64,000 nt of DNA from Clostridiales bacterium (GTDB taxonomy: Bacteria > Bacillota > Clostridia > Christensenellales > Aristaeellaceae): NCBI GenBank assembly GCA_016930575.1, contig JAFGGL010000028.1:50053-114052 (forward strand), read 5' to 3'. A model generated the notes under the pieces. It did not search any database and was not told where the DNA came from. It saw nothing but the letters and a program-made list of their open reading frames with translations. The position numbers and the translations under genes were made by a program. This document shows, one piece after another, positions 9,243 to 18,011 of this stretch. The number at the start of each line of letters is the position of its first letter. Positions within the stretch are counted from its first letter, which is position 1.

Positions 9243-9838
9243 GCTTTCTCCCTATCCAGCCGCTTTGCCAGCTTTTCCACTTCTTTGGGCAAAAGCACCC
9301 ACTCGGCCTTTTCCATCACGCGCTTTTGCAGGGTTTCGGGCGTGTCGTTCTTCTTCACCTTCACGGCCTTTTGCGCGAGGATCTTCCCGCCGTCGGGAAT
9401 CTCGTTGACGACGTGCACGGTCGCGCCGGTCAGCTTCACGCCGCAGGCCAGCGCCGCCTTATGCACCTTCAGGCCGTAATACCCCGCCCCGCAGAACGAC
9501 GGGATGAGGCTCGGGTGCACGTTTAGGATGCGCCCATCGTACGCCCGCACGAAGGACGGATGCAATATCAGCAAAAAGCCCGCGAGCACCACCATGTCGA
9601 TGCCGTGCGCCGCCAGCAGTTCCTTGAGCGTCACGCCGTAGAGTTCGGGGCTTGCCCTTTTCTCCAGCACCTCGGTCTTGATGCCCGCCTCTTTGGCGCG
9701 AATCAGCGCGTAAGCGTCCGGCTTGGAGGACACCACAAGCTTCAGCTTTCCGCTTTTGAGCTTGCCTTTCTTCTGCGCGTCGATCATGGCCTGAAGATTC
9801 GTGCCCCCGCCGGACACCAGCACCGCGATGTTGATCAC
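9239..9838 (-). CDS. purN: GAR formyltransferase
   Basis: 199 residues; transfers formyl from 10-formyl-THF to GAR. The N-terminus has the nucleotide-binding loop AVLVSGGGTNLQAM; NVHPSLIPSF carries the catalytic Asn-His pair and TVHVVNEIPDGGKILAQ the conserved Asp region. The usual PSFPG loop reads PSFCG here and the canonical Asp before the loop is Asn, modest departures that do not remove the catalytic Asp of PDGG. It overlaps purM and purO by four bases at each end. Confidence 0.94.
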   Translation of the reverse strand: MINIAVLVSGGGTNLQAMIDAQKKGKLKSGKLKLVVSSKPDAYALIRAKEAGIKTEVLEKRASPELYGVTLKELLAAHGIDMVVLAGFLLILHPSFVRAYDGRILNVHPSLIPSFCGAGYYGLKVHKAALACGVKLTGATVHVVNEIPDGGKILAQKAVKVKKNDTPETLQKRVMEKAEWVLLPKEVEKLAKRLDREKA

Positions 9839-10857
9839 AGCTTGATCCCTTCCCCCTCGGCGATCTCGCCGAGTACGTACGCCTTTTCACCGCTGTCGTT
9901 CAAAACCTGCAAGGCCTTGCCCGCCTCGTCTTTCTTCACGACCGCGACCATGCCCACGCCCATGTTGAAGGTGTTGAACATATCACGCTGGGGAATGCCG
10001 CCCTCTTTGGCGATCACGCCGAAGATCTCCGGCGTGCGGATCAGCCGCTTGTTCAGCCTGGCCATCATGCCTTTTTTCAGCGCGCGGGGGATGTTTTCGT
10101 AAAAGCCGCCGCCCGTGATGTGCGCCGCCGAATGCACAGTGACCGCTTCGAACAGATTCAGCATCGGTTTAACATAGATCTTCGTGGGCGTCAGCAGTTC
10201 CTCTGCGAATTTCGGCAGCTTGGGCCCCAGCGCCTTGCGGATCAGCGAAAAGCCGTTGGAGTGCGCGCCGGAGGACGGCAGCGCGATCACCGCGTCGCCG
10301 GGCCGCATCTGTTCCTTGTCGAGGATTTTGGATTTATCCACCGCGCCCACACAGAAGCCCGCAATGTCGTACTCGTCTTCGTGGTAGAAGCCCGGCATCT
10401 CGGCGGTCTCGCCGCCCACCAGCGCGCAGCCCGCCTGCACGCAGCCCTCCGCCACGCCGGAAACGAGTTCCGCGATACGCTCCGGCACGTTCCTGCCGCA
10501 GGCGATGTAATCCAGAAAGAACAGCGGTTTCGCGCCGCAGCAGAGGATATCGTTGGCGCACATGGCCACGCAGTCGATCCCCACGGTATCGTGCCTGTCC
10601 AGCAAAAACGCCAGCTTCAGCTTCGTGCCCACGCCGTCGGTGCCCGATACCAGCACGGGCCGCGGCATATCCTTCACATCCAGCTCAAACATGCCCCCGA
10701 ACCCGCCGATACCGGCAGCGCCGGCGCCCCTTCCGGCTTCGCCGGTGAGTGTCCTTGCTATATGGCGTTTCATCAGTTCCACGGCCCTGTACCCAGCGGT
10801 GATATCCACGCCCGCGGCCTTGTAGCTGTCGGATTGGCTGTTTCTGTGTTCGCTCAT
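9835..10857 (-). CDS. purM: AIR synthetase
   Basis: 340 residues, usual length. It closes the imidazole ring (FGAM to AIR) with ATP. Conserved SGTDGVGTKLKLA, DCVAMCANDILC and GGETAEMPGFY lie in order as in the PurM/ThiL/SelD family. The purN start overlaps its stop by four bases, and purF ends three bases upstream, so purF-M-N-O are tightly coupled. Confidence 0.96.
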   Translation of the reverse strand: MSEHRNSQSDSYKAAGVDITAGYRAVELMKRHIARTLTGEAGRGAGAAGIGGFGGMFELDVKDMPRPVLVSGTDGVGTKLKLAFLLDRHDTVGIDCVAMCANDILCCGAKPLFFLDYIACGRNVPERIAELVSGVAEGCVQAGCALVGGETAEMPGFYHEDEYDIAGFCVGAVDKSKILDKEQMRPGDAVIALPSSGAHSNGFSLIRKALGPKLPKFAEELLTPTKIYVKPMLNLFEAVTVHSAAHITGGGFYENIPRALKKGMMARLNKRLIRTPEIFGVIAKEGGIPQRDMFNTFNMGVGMVAVVKKDEAGKALQVLNDSGEKAYVLGEIAEGEGIKL

Positions 10858-10860
10858 GCT

Positions 10861-12288
10861 TCATGCCTCAATCTCTAAGTATGTCTCAAACTTATCCTTC
10901 ACCACGGCGCCTATGGGGTCGATGGGGTACTCGCCGGTGAAGCAGCCCTTACAGAAGCCGCAGCCCGCGCCCGCCGCCAGCTTGTCCAGGCACTCCACGG
11001 GCATAAAGCCGATGCTGTCCGCGCCGATCATCCTGCACACCTCGTTAACGCTGTGGTCTGCCGCGATCAGATATTCGGTGGAATCGATATCCGTGCCGAA
11101 ATAGCACGGGTGGGTGAACGGCGGCGCCGCAAGCCGCATGTGCACTTCGGCCGCGCCCGCCTCGCGCAGAAGGTTTACGATGCGCGCCGCGGTGGTGCCG
11201 CGCACGATACTGTCGTCGATGAGCACCACGCGCTTGCCCTCCACGGTGGAGCGGATGACGTTTAATTTGATCTTCACGGCGTTTGTACGCTCCAACTGCC
11301 CGGGCTGGATGAACGTGCGCGCGACGTATTTGTTCTTAATGAATCCGACCCCGTAGGGGATGCCTGACTGCCGGGCGTAGCCGATAGCGGCGTCGATGCC
11401 CGAGTCGGGAACGCCGACGACCACATCGGCCTGCACGGGATGCTCCAGCGCAAGGAACGCGCCCGCCCTAAGCCGCGCCTGGTGCACCGACGCGCCCTCG
11501 ATCACGCTGTCCGGACGCGCGAAATAGATGAACTCGAACACGCACAGCGACGCGCAGGATCGATCCGTTTTCATCTCGAGCGAGCGCACGCCTTCGGCTT
11601 CGGCGACGATCACCTCGCCGGGCTTCACGTCGCGTACGAATCTCGCGCCCACGGCGTCCAGACCGCAGGATTCGGAAGCGAACACCACGCCGTCCTCCGT
11701 TTCGCCCATGCACAGCGGGCGGAATCCATCGGGGTCGCGCGCGGCGATCAGCTTCGTGGGGCTGACCAGCACCAGCGAAAACGCGCCCCGCAGCAGCTTC
11801 ATCGCCGCGAGCACGGCCTCCTCGATGCTGTTCACCTTCAGGCGTTCCCGCGTGACGGTGTAGGCGATCACTTCGGAATCGCTGGTCGTGTGGAAGATCG
11901 CGCCGCCCATCTCCTGTTCCTCGCGAAGCTGTTGGGCGTTTACGATATTGCCGTTATGCGCCAGGGCCATGCTGCCTTTTAAGTGGTTCACCAGCAGCGG
12001 CTGGGCGTTGGCCTGGGTCTGCACGCCGGTGGTTCCGTAGCGGCAGTGCCCCGCCGCGATGGAGCCTTCCGGCAGTTTGTCAAGCACCTCGCAGGTGAAC
12101 ACCTCGCCCACCAGCCCGATATCCTTGTGGCAGGTGATCACCCCGCGCGTGTTCACGGCGATGCCGCAGCTTTCCTGCCCGCGGTGCTGCAGGGCGTAGA
12201 GCGCGTGGTACACCGGCTGCTTCACGCCGGTCTTGCCGCCTCTCAAATAGATGCCGAACACGCCGCATTCCTCGTGAAGTTTACTCAT
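10861..12288 (-). CDS. purF: Amidophosphoribosyltransferase, Fe-S type
   Basis: 475 residues; first committed step, PRPP plus glutamine to phosphoribosylamine. MSKLHEECGVFGI shows a short propeptide before Cys8, the Ntn-type nucleophile after processing, as in Bacillus PurF. The phosphoribosyltransferase half carries the PRPP loop VVLIDDSIVRGTT. C-terminal CGFCKGCF plus Cys residues in CVFEFIYF and HPCYFGT match the four-cysteine [4Fe-4S] pattern of the Gram-positive enzyme, implying oxygen sensitivity (established for B. subtilis PurF, inferred here). Confidence 0.96.
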   Translation of the reverse strand: MSKLHEECGVFGIYLRGGKTGVKQPVYHALYALQHRGQESCGIAVNTRGVITCHKDIGLVGEVFTCEVLDKLPEGSIAAGHCRYGTTGVQTQANAQPLLVNHLKGSMALAHNGNIVNAQQLREEQEMGGAIFHTTSDSEVIAYTVTRERLKVNSIEEAVLAAMKLLRGAFSLVLVSPTKLIAARDPDGFRPLCMGETEDGVVFASESCGLDAVGARFVRDVKPGEVIVAEAEGVRSLEMKTDRSCASLCVFEFIYFARPDSVIEGASVHQARLRAGAFLALEHPVQADVVVGVPDSGIDAAIGYARQSGIPYGVGFIKNKYVARTFIQPGQLERTNAVKIKLNVIRSTVEGKRVVLIDDSIVRGTTAARIVNLLREAGAAEVHMRLAAPPFTHPCYFGTDIDSTEYLIAADHSVNEVCRMIGADSIGFMPVECLDKLAAGAGCGFCKGCFTGEYPIDPIGAVVKDKFETYLEIEA

Positions 12289-12315
12289 TGGACCCTCTTT
12301 CGCCGTCGATGCTGT

Positions 12316-13026
12316 TTACTCGCCAAGCAACCGTTTCAAGATTTCGTGATACGCGTCCTCCACCTTGCCAAGGTCCCGGCGGAAGCGGTCCTTGTCGAGC
12401 TTCTCGCGGGTCGTTTTATCCCAGAAACGACAAGTGTCCGGGCTGATCTCGTCGGCCAGCACGATGGTGCCGTCCGGCAAGCGCCCGAACTCCAGTTTGA
12501 AATCGATCAAGTCTATGTTCAGATCCCCCAGGTATTCCCGCAGCGTGTCGTTCACCTTCAGCGCGTAGAAGGAGATCAGTTTCATCTCCTCCTCCGTCGC
12601 CCAGCCCATCGCGGCGATGTGGTACCGGTTCACCATGGGGTCGTTCAGGGCGTCATCCTTGTAGCAGAACTCAAGCACCGTCTTTTTAAGAACCTCGCCC
12701 TCGGGCAGCCCCAGCCGTTTGGAAAGCGACCCCGCCGCTACGTTTCGAACGATCACCTCCAGCGGCACGATCGTAACCTTTTTCACCAGCGTTTCGATGG
12801 CGGAAATTTCCTCTATAAAATGCGTAGGGATGCCCTTCTTCTCAAGCATCCTCATCAAATGGTTGGTTATGCGGTTGTTGATCGCGCCCTTGCCGGCTAT
12901 TGTTCCTTTTTTCTGTCCGTTGAAGGCTGTGGCGTCGTCCTTATATACAACCAGCAGCACCTGCGGATCGTCGGTCGCAAATACTTTCTTCGCCTTGCCT
13001 TCATAGAGCAATCCTTGCGTCACCAT
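12316..13026 (-). CDS. purC: SAICAR synthetase
   Basis: 236 residues; couples CAIR and aspartate to SAICAR with [36 protein letters not shown] and [10 protein letters not shown] are the standard conserved blocks. The first in-frame ATG (13044) is itself part of the ribosome binding site GAGGGGGGAA, so the ATG at 13026 is chosen. A two-hairpin conserved element lies directly upstream, between purE and purC. Confidence 0.95.
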   Translation of the reverse strand: MVTQGLLYEGKAKKVFATDDPQVLLVVYKDDATAFNGQKKGTIAGKGAINNRITNHLMRMLEKKGIPTHFIEEISAIETLVKKVTIVPLEVIVRNVAAGSLSKRLGLPEGEVLKKTVLEFCYKDDALNDPMVNRYHIAAMGWATEEEMKLISFYALKVNDTLREYLGDLNIDLIDFKLEFGRLPDGTIVLADEISPDTCRFWDKTTREKLDKDRFRRDLGKVEDAYHEILKRLLGE

Positions 13027-13049
13027 GGGACATTCCCCCCTCATTTATC

Positions 13050-13174
13050 GGCCTCGAACCGCACTTCGTTTGTCCGAGGCTACGCGCTTCATTGCCTCGC
13101 ATCCCTGCGTCTCTCCTGCTTTGGAATAAAGGCCTCGAGGCAATTTCGGGCGCCAGTCAGGCTTTCGCCTTCCC
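13050..13174 (-). ncRNA. Two-hairpin leader element, copy 1 (before purC)
   Basis: Read on the minus strand: a block GGGAAG...GAC-TGGCGCCCGAAATT (13143-13174); hairpin 1 with arms TGCCTCG/CGAGGCA (13093-13142); a linker ATGAAGCGCGTA (13081-13092); hairpin 2 with arms GCCTCG/CGAGGC (13051-13080); then the purC ribosome binding site. The same parts in the same order occur between uppS and cdsA (37220-37401), where the stem bases differ on both arms. It could be a cis-acting RNA or a mobile intergenic repeat; no known family recognised. Confidence 0.5.
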
Positions 13175-13178
13175 TCTC

Positions 13179-13278
13179 TGTGGATATCTTGTGGAAAACC
13201 GCCGTTGGTCCCGTTTTTGCTGATTTTGCTGGGTTTTCTGTGGATATCACCGCCTTTTTATGGGGTTTTTGTGGAAAA
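13179..13278. other. Four DnaA-box-like sites in one orientation
   Basis: TGTGGATAT at 13179 and 13239, and TGTGGAAAA at 13190 and 13270. Each is 8/9 to the DnaA box complement TGTGGATAA. All four point the same way within 100 bases, in the purE-purC gap. DnaA binding is an inference; chance clustering is possible in this T- and G-rich patch. Confidence 0.35.
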
Positions 13279-13294
13279 CGCATGGGAAACGCGA

Positions 13295-13780
13295 TCAGTC
13301 TATGGTCAGCGCGGCGTCCTTGTCCAGCACTTTTTGCCGCATCTCGTCCCGGGCGCGGCACAGGCGGGCGTAGAGTTCGTCGTCGTCAAGCGCTAGGATC
13401 TGCATTGCGAGGATGGCGGCGTTGGCCGCCCCGTCGATCGCTACGGTCGCCACGGGAAGCCCGGAGGGCATCTGCACGGTGGAAAGCAGCGCGTCCATGC
13501 CGTCCAGCGTAGACGACTTCACGGGAATCCCGATCACCGGCAGCACCGTGCGCGCGGCAAGCGCGCCGGCCAGGTGCGCCGCTTTGCCCGCCGCGGCGAT
13601 CAGCACGCCGAAGCCGCGGTCCCTGGCGTCGGTCGCGAAACGGGTGGTTTCGTCGGGCGTGCGGTGCGCGGAAAACACGTGCGCTTCATACGGGACGCCG
13701 AATGCTTTCAACTGCTCAAAGCAGGGTGCAAGCACCGGGAGATCGCTGTCGGAACCCATAATGACCGCGACTTTCTTCAT
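13295..13780 (-). CDS. purE: N5-CAIR mutase, class I PurE
   Basis: 161 residues; supplies CAIR for PurC. MGSDSDLPVL and FSAHRTPDET are the phosphate-binding and catalytic motifs, and QMPSGLPVATVAIDGAANA is the C-terminal signature. The sequence looks class I (using N5-CAIR), yet no purK is in the operon or window; purK may be elsewhere or the enzyme may use CO2 and AIR. First gene of the purine operon, behind the promoter at 13842-13870. Confidence 0.94.
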   Translation of the reverse strand: MKKVAVIMGSDSDLPVLAPCFEQLKAFGVPYEAHVFSAHRTPDETTRFATDARDRGFGVLIAAAGKAAHLAGALAARTVLPVIGIPVKSSTLDGMDALLSTVQMPSGLPVATVAIDGAANAAILAMQILALDDDELYARLCRARDEMRQKVLDKDAALTID

Positions 13781-13841
13781 GCGCTGCGTATTCCTTTCGT
13801 CCGTCGTTGCCCGTTTTCATACAATGTCCGGGAACTCATCT

Positions 13842-13870
13842 ATTATAATGAAAGCCGCCGGGCAAGTCAA
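13842..13870 (-). promoter_or_regulatory. Promoter of the purine operon
   Basis: On the minus strand, TTGACT, 17 bases, TATAAT: a near-consensus sigma-A promoter ~60 bases before purE. The leader is too short for a purine riboswitch and none is visible, so regulation, if any, should be at initiation or at the purC-proximal element. Confidence 0.8.
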
Positions 13871-13916
13871 TATTGCGGGATACGGTACAAACGCCGCCAG
13901 AATTGACAAAACCCGG

Positions 13917-13945
13917 TTCACAAGTATTCCGACATGTGCTATACT
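13917..13945 (+). promoter_or_regulatory. Promoter of the repeat-protein gene
   Basis: TTCACA, 17 bases, TATACT, ending ~58 bases before the ATG at 14004. A better -35 (TTGACA at 13903) is too far from this -10. Confidence 0.6.
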
Positions 13946-14003
13946 GAACGAAACGACGAATGCTTGTCCACCCGATATATACCGCCAGAATGAGGAGCCT
14001 GTC

Positions 14004-16379
14004 ATGAAAAACATACTATCTTCCCTGCCGGCCGGAATGAGGACAGTCATTATCATTATATCTGTCCTTCTCGTCGTATCGCTGGTCGCCAACACGATCC
14101 TGCTGACGCAAACCATTTCCCTTGGCAACCAGCGCAACGATTTGACTGCGGAGCTTGACGACGCCGCGGCGCAAAACGAAGACTTAAGCGCGCAGTTGTC
14201 AGACGCGCAGGATTCTATTGCGGAGCTTGCTGATCTGCATGTCGAATACGACGCATATCAAACCGACGCCGAAGCCAAACTGGCCGCGGCCGTCGCCGAC
14301 GGAGAAGCCAACGTACAGACCGCCAAAGATGAGGCCGCGCAAGCGCTTGATGATCTGCAGGCCGGTTTTGACACATATCAGGCCGATTCCGAGGCGGCGT
14401 TCACCGCTTTGGCGGATGAGTTCGCGGCATTCAAGGCCGATTCTGCTCTTGCCATCGCCAACGCGGCTTCCCTGGCGCAAGCCGACAGGGACGCAGCCGC
14501 CCAGGACCTGGCCGCCTTACAAACCGAGTTTGATACCTACAAATCCGACGCCGACACCGCGTATGCCGCGTTTGCGGACGAGTTTGATGCCTACAAAACC
14601 AACGCCGAAACCACGCTGACCGAAACCAAAGCCGCCGGGGAAGCCGACGTTTTGGTCGCCCGGGAGGACGCCGCACAAGCGCTTAATGATCTGCAGACCG
14701 AACTCGACGCCTACAAGGCCGATGCCGACGCCGCGTATACGGCGCTGTCGGACGAGTTTACAACCTACAAGACCGACGCAGAAACCACGCTGGCGGAAGC
14801 CAAGGCCGACGCAGAAGCGGATGTTTTGGCCGCGCAGGAGGGCGCCGTGCAAGCGCTGGCCGATTTACAGGCCGGGTTCGACGCCTACAAAACCGACGCT
14901 GACGTCGCATACAATGCCCTGGCAGACGAATTTACGTCGTTTAAAGCCGATTCCGCGCTTGCCATCGCCAACACGTCTACTCTGGCGCAGGCAGACAGGG
15001 ATGCTGCCGTACAGGCGCTGGCCGATTTACAGACCGAGTTTGATACCTACAAAGCCGACGCCGATGTGGCGTATACCGCGCTGTCGGACGAGTTTACGGC
15101 CTACAAGGCCGACGCCGACGCCACGTATACCGCGCTGGCGGACGAGTTTACAACCTACAAGGCCGACGCCGACGCCACATATACCGCGCTGGCGGACGAG
15201 TTTACAACCTACAAGGCCGATGCCGACGCCACGTATACCGCGCTGGCGGACGAGTTTACAACCTACAAGGCCGATGCCGACGCCTTGCTTGCTAACGCGA
15301 TTGCCGCCGGGGAAGCCGACCTGGCGGCGGCACAGGATATCGCCGCACAGGACCTGGCGGCGCTGCAGGCCGATTTTGACGCGTACAGGGCCGATGCCGA
15401 ATCCGACACGGCGCTGGCGGAGGCAAAGCAGCAGCTTGCGGATGCCCAAAAGCAGCTCGTCCTGGCGTCTATCCCCGCGGACGAAAACGGCGCGGGCAAC
15501 CACGGCAACGGAATGCTCGCCTTCCTGTATAAAGGAGACATTATCTACAGCAATTTTTATGACACCGGCAATATCTACATAGAAAACATCGCAGGCCACG
15601 GCGACATGCTGATGCGCAATATCAGCTCCAATGAAAGAGATCCGTTGTATAACATCGTAGGCGCTTACAAAGACTGGCTGTACTACCGCCACAGCGGCTG
15701 CTTCTTCCGCTACAACTCGGACAGCGGGAAGAACGAAATGCTGATTAACTCCTTTAAACATTCCCCGTCCAGCGGAATACAGGCGGCTGCTGAAATGCTG
15801 TACTTCCTGGGCCCCCCCGTGAACGACGGCGGCGAGTATGAGGACAACCTCTGGAGCATGGATGAAAACGGCGCCTTTCTGCACCGCATACCGGGCGTTA
15901 AAGCCGCGTCCTTCGTCAGCGACGGGCAGTACCTGTACTACGCCGCCCTTGACAAACAGGCGCTGATTCGGCTTGATCCCGCCGACGATTCCGAGCGTGT
16001 ATTGCTTCAAAACGCGGAGGTCAACTATCTGAACCATGCCGCAGGCATGCTGTACTTCGCCCTCGGCGGACAACTGATGAAAATGCCCGTCTCCAGCACG
16101 GAGCCCGTGCCCGTCGACAGCATCGGCGCCGCGTATGTGAACGTGACCGGCGAGTGGATATACTACGTAAACACCGATGACAACAACACGCTGTACCGCG
16201 TCACGACCGGCGGATTGTACAACGAAAAGCTCTGTGACGTGGAAAACGCCGCCTATGTCAATATCGTGGACGGCTGGGTATACTTCATGCAGCTGACGAG
16301 TCCGGACGAGAAGGACGCTTTCATCAAAGCCTGTAAAATCCGCCTGGACGGCTCCGACCTGATGCTTTCAAAGCCCTGA
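14004..16379 (+). CDS. Membrane-anchored repeat (coiled-coil-like) protein with DUF5050-like C-terminal domain
   Basis: 791 residues. A short cytoplasmic N-terminus and one membrane helix (about 13-34) are followed by ~430 residues of low-complexity Ala/Asp/Glu/Thr/Tyr repeats (units like ADADATYTALADEFTTYK alternating with AEAKADAEADVLAAQE), probably an extended helical stalk. The C-terminal ~300 residues contain repeated 'YYV/LYYR/WVYF' strands (TGEWIYYVNTDDNNTLYRV, VDGWVYFMQ), the pattern of DUF5050 beta-propeller-like domains. The start ATG follows TGAGGAGCCTGTC. It likely places a propeller domain away from the membrane on the cell surface; ligand unknown. Monocistronic, divergent from the purine operon. 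Confidence 0.8.
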   Translation: MKNILSSLPAGMRTVIIIISVLLVVSLVANTILLTQTISLGNQRNDLTAELDDAAAQNEDLSAQLSDAQDSIAELADLHVEYDAYQTDAEAKLAAAVADGEANVQTAKDEAAQALDDLQAGFDTYQADSEAAFTALADEFAAFKADSALAIANAASLAQADRDAAAQDLAALQTEFDTYKSDADTAYAAFADEFDAYKTNAETTLTETKAAGEADVLVAREDAAQALNDLQTELDAYKADADAAYTALSDEFTTYKTDAETTLAEAKADAEADVLAAQEGAVQALADLQAGFDAYKTDADVAYNALADEFTSFKADSALAIANTSTLAQADRDAAVQALADLQTEFDTYKADADVAYTALSDEFTAYKADADATYTALADEFTTYKADADATYTALADEFTTYKADADATYTALADEFTTYKADADALLANAIAAGEADLAAAQDIAAQDLAALQADFDAYRADAESDTALAEAKQQLADAQKQLVLASIPADENGAGNHGNGMLAFLYKGDIIYSNFYDTGNIYIENIAGHGDMLMRNISSNERDPLYNIVGAYKDWLYYRHSGCFFRYNSDSGKNEMLINSFKHSPSSGIQAAAEMLYFLGPPVNDGGEYEDNLWSMDENGAFLHRIPGVKAASFVSDGQYLYYAALDKQALIRLDPADDSERVLLQNAEVNYLNHAAGMLYFALGGQLMKMPVSSTEPVPVDSIGAAYVNVTGEWIYYVNTDDNNTLYRVTTGGLYNEKLCDVENAAYVNIVDGWVYFMQLTSPDEKDAFIKACKIRLDGSDLMLSKP
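15054..15269 (+). repeat. Four in-frame 54-base tandem repeats
   Basis: Units at 15054, 15108, 15162 and 15216, each coding for 18 residues of the form ADADATYTALADEFTTYK. The last three are nearly identical at the DNA level, so the array probably changes copy number by slippage or unequal recombination. Older, diverged versions of the unit extend back to ~14230. Confidence 0.9.
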
Positions 16380-16407
16380 TATCACAAACGAACGATGCGT
16401 TCTTTCA

Positions 16408-16437
16408 GCACGGCGCGCCGGTACCGGCGCGCCGTGC
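16408..16437. terminator. Perfect 30-base palindrome after the repeat protein
   Basis: Arms GCACGGCGCGCCGGT and its exact complement, no loop bases. It lies 29 bases after the stop at 16379. No T tract follows, so termination is only a guess from position; it could equally be a protein-binding palindrome. Confidence 0.4.
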
Positions 16438-16552
16438 GCATACCGCCCGCAAGCCATGCGCAGTAGACGAAACCGGGGCGGTGTGGTAGAATTGTTCCTG
16501 TCCATCCGCATGGTTTTTTCGCGTGCCGCGGTCGGGCAACAGGAGGGTCCTT

Positions 16553-17998
16553 ATGTTGGAAACGATTTTTATCCTTGACTGCGACCAAATGCTGTCGGGC
16601 CTGATTGCCCGTACGCTCCGCAGCCAAGATTTTTATTGCGAGCTTGTGCCGCCCATGGCCACGGCGGCCGACCTGAGGGGCCGCAGCCCCAAGGGCGTCA
16701 TCATCGCCGCGGAAAACGGCGGAACGGTCTGCGGGCTGGACGCTTCGCTGCTGCACGCGGAGTATCCGGTGCTTGCGCTGGGCGCGGCGGCTGTTGCGAT
16801 ATGCGAGCTTCTGGGCGGCGAAGCGCAGGTGATGGAGGACGCGGCGGAAAACGTCACGTTAGGCCTAGCCGAAAATCCGCTGTTCGAGGGCATCACGGGC
16901 GGCGAGCGGGTGCTCAAAAACCTGTGCGATCTGTCCCTGCCCGCGGGGGCCGAGACCATCGCGACGGCCACGGAGCGCTGCATCGGCTTTGCCGTGCGGG
17001 AGGGCGTTTACGCCGTGCAGTACACTATCGAGCGCAACGACCCGGATTCGCTGCACCTTCTGCATAACTTCGCGGAGCGCATCTGCGGCATGGAGCCTAT
17101 CTGGGACGCGAACTACATCATCCACGAAGCCGTGGAAGAGATACGCCAAAAGGCGGGCGAGGGGCGTGTGCTGTGCGCCGTGTCCGGCGGGATCGACTCA
17201 GCCGTATCGGCCAAGCTTGCGCATATGGCCGTCGGCGACAGGCTGACCTGCCTGTTCGTGGATACCGGGCTGTTCCGCAGCAACGAGCCCGAAGAAGTGG
17301 CCGGGGCGTTCAAGGAGATTCCCGGCATTGATCTGCGGTTTTTTAACGCGAAAGACGTTTTCCTCAAGGCGCTGGAGGGCGTACGCCAGGACTCTGAGAA
17401 GGAGCGCGTCGCAATCTCGCTGTTGAAACAGGTGTTTTACGAGCAGCTTGCCGCTTTCCCCGACGTGAAAACCATCGTGCTTGGCACCAATTACAACGAT
17501 ACCCTCTACGGCCTGGCCGCGCCGGTCGAGCCGCCCATCCACAGCGAGGAAAACTATGTCACCATAGCGCCCATCCGCGCGCTGTTCAAATCGGAGGTCA
17601 AGCGCCTGGGCGAGCGGCTATCCATGCCCAAGTCCTTCCTGGAGCGGCAGCCCTTCCCGGCGGCGGGGCTCGCTTCCCGCATCATGGGCGCGGTCACGCC
17701 GCAGAAGCTTTCCATGCTGCGCGACGCCACCGCTTTTTTCACCGAGGAGATCCTCCGCGCCGGCCAGGAGAAGCGCCTGTGGCAGTATTACGCGGCGCTT
17801 TCGGACAATCCCGACGGCCGGCAGGGCTACGCGGTGGTGCTGCGCGCCTGCCAGGCGGGCGACGGCGAGGCCTTCGCCGCCAGGCTGCCCTACGACTTGA
17901 TCGAGCGCGTCACCGGGCGCATCCTTCAGGATATCCCGCAGGTGAAACGCGTTGTGTACGATTTAACGCCAAGCTACCATTACACTTTCCTGGAATAA
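16553..17998 (+). CDS. GMP-synthase-like protein with inactivated glutaminase domain
   Basis: 481 residues laid out like GuaA: class I glutaminase fold (1-~185), ATP pyrophosphatase (from ~205), C-terminal dimer domain. The P-loop SGGIDSAV (211-218) is intact. In the glutaminase half the Cys loop (normally GICYG) reads LGAAAVAI (76-83), and the FHPE motif reads QYTIE (156-160): Cys and His nucleophile/base are gone. In the synthetase half HNVGGLP is missing, PFPGPGLA reads PFPAAGLA (367-374), and the usual SKPPATIEWE tail is replaced by TPSYHYTFLE. It is either an ammonia-dependent enzyme or a paralogue with a new substrate. Start from AGGAGGGTCCTT-ATG. Symbol guaA withheld. Confidence 0.75.
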   Translation: MLETIFILDCDQMLSGLIARTLRSQDFYCELVPPMATAADLRGRSPKGVIIAAENGGTVCGLDASLLHAEYPVLALGAAAVAICELLGGEAQVMEDAAENVTLGLAENPLFEGITGGERVLKNLCDLSLPAGAETIATATERCIGFAVREGVYAVQYTIERNDPDSLHLLHNFAERICGMEPIWDANYIIHEAVEEIRQKAGEGRVLCAVSGGIDSAVSAKLAHMAVGDRLTCLFVDTGLFRSNEPEEVAGAFKEIPGIDLRFFNAKDVFLKALEGVRQDSEKERVAISLLKQVFYEQLAAFPDVKTIVLGTNYNDTLYGLAAPVEPPIHSEENYVTIAPIRALFKSEVKRLGERLSMPKSFLERQPFPAAGLASRIMGAVTPQKLSMLRDATAFFTEEILRAGQEKRLWQYYAALSDNPDGRQGYAVVLRACQAGDGEAFAARLPYDLIERVTGRILQDIPQVKRVVYDLTPSYHYTFLE

Positions 17999-18011
17999 GC
18001 AGAGGTCGCGC

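Noticed and set aside
13089..13361. 90-residue open frame between purE and purC
   Set aside because: It overlaps the conserved two-hairpin element and the purE 3' end, has no ribosome binding site and a composition typical of a shadow frame.
13780..13870. Purine riboswitch or PurR box before purE
   Set aside because: Leader is ~60 bases and has neither a three-way-junction aptamer pattern nor a recognisable PurR box.
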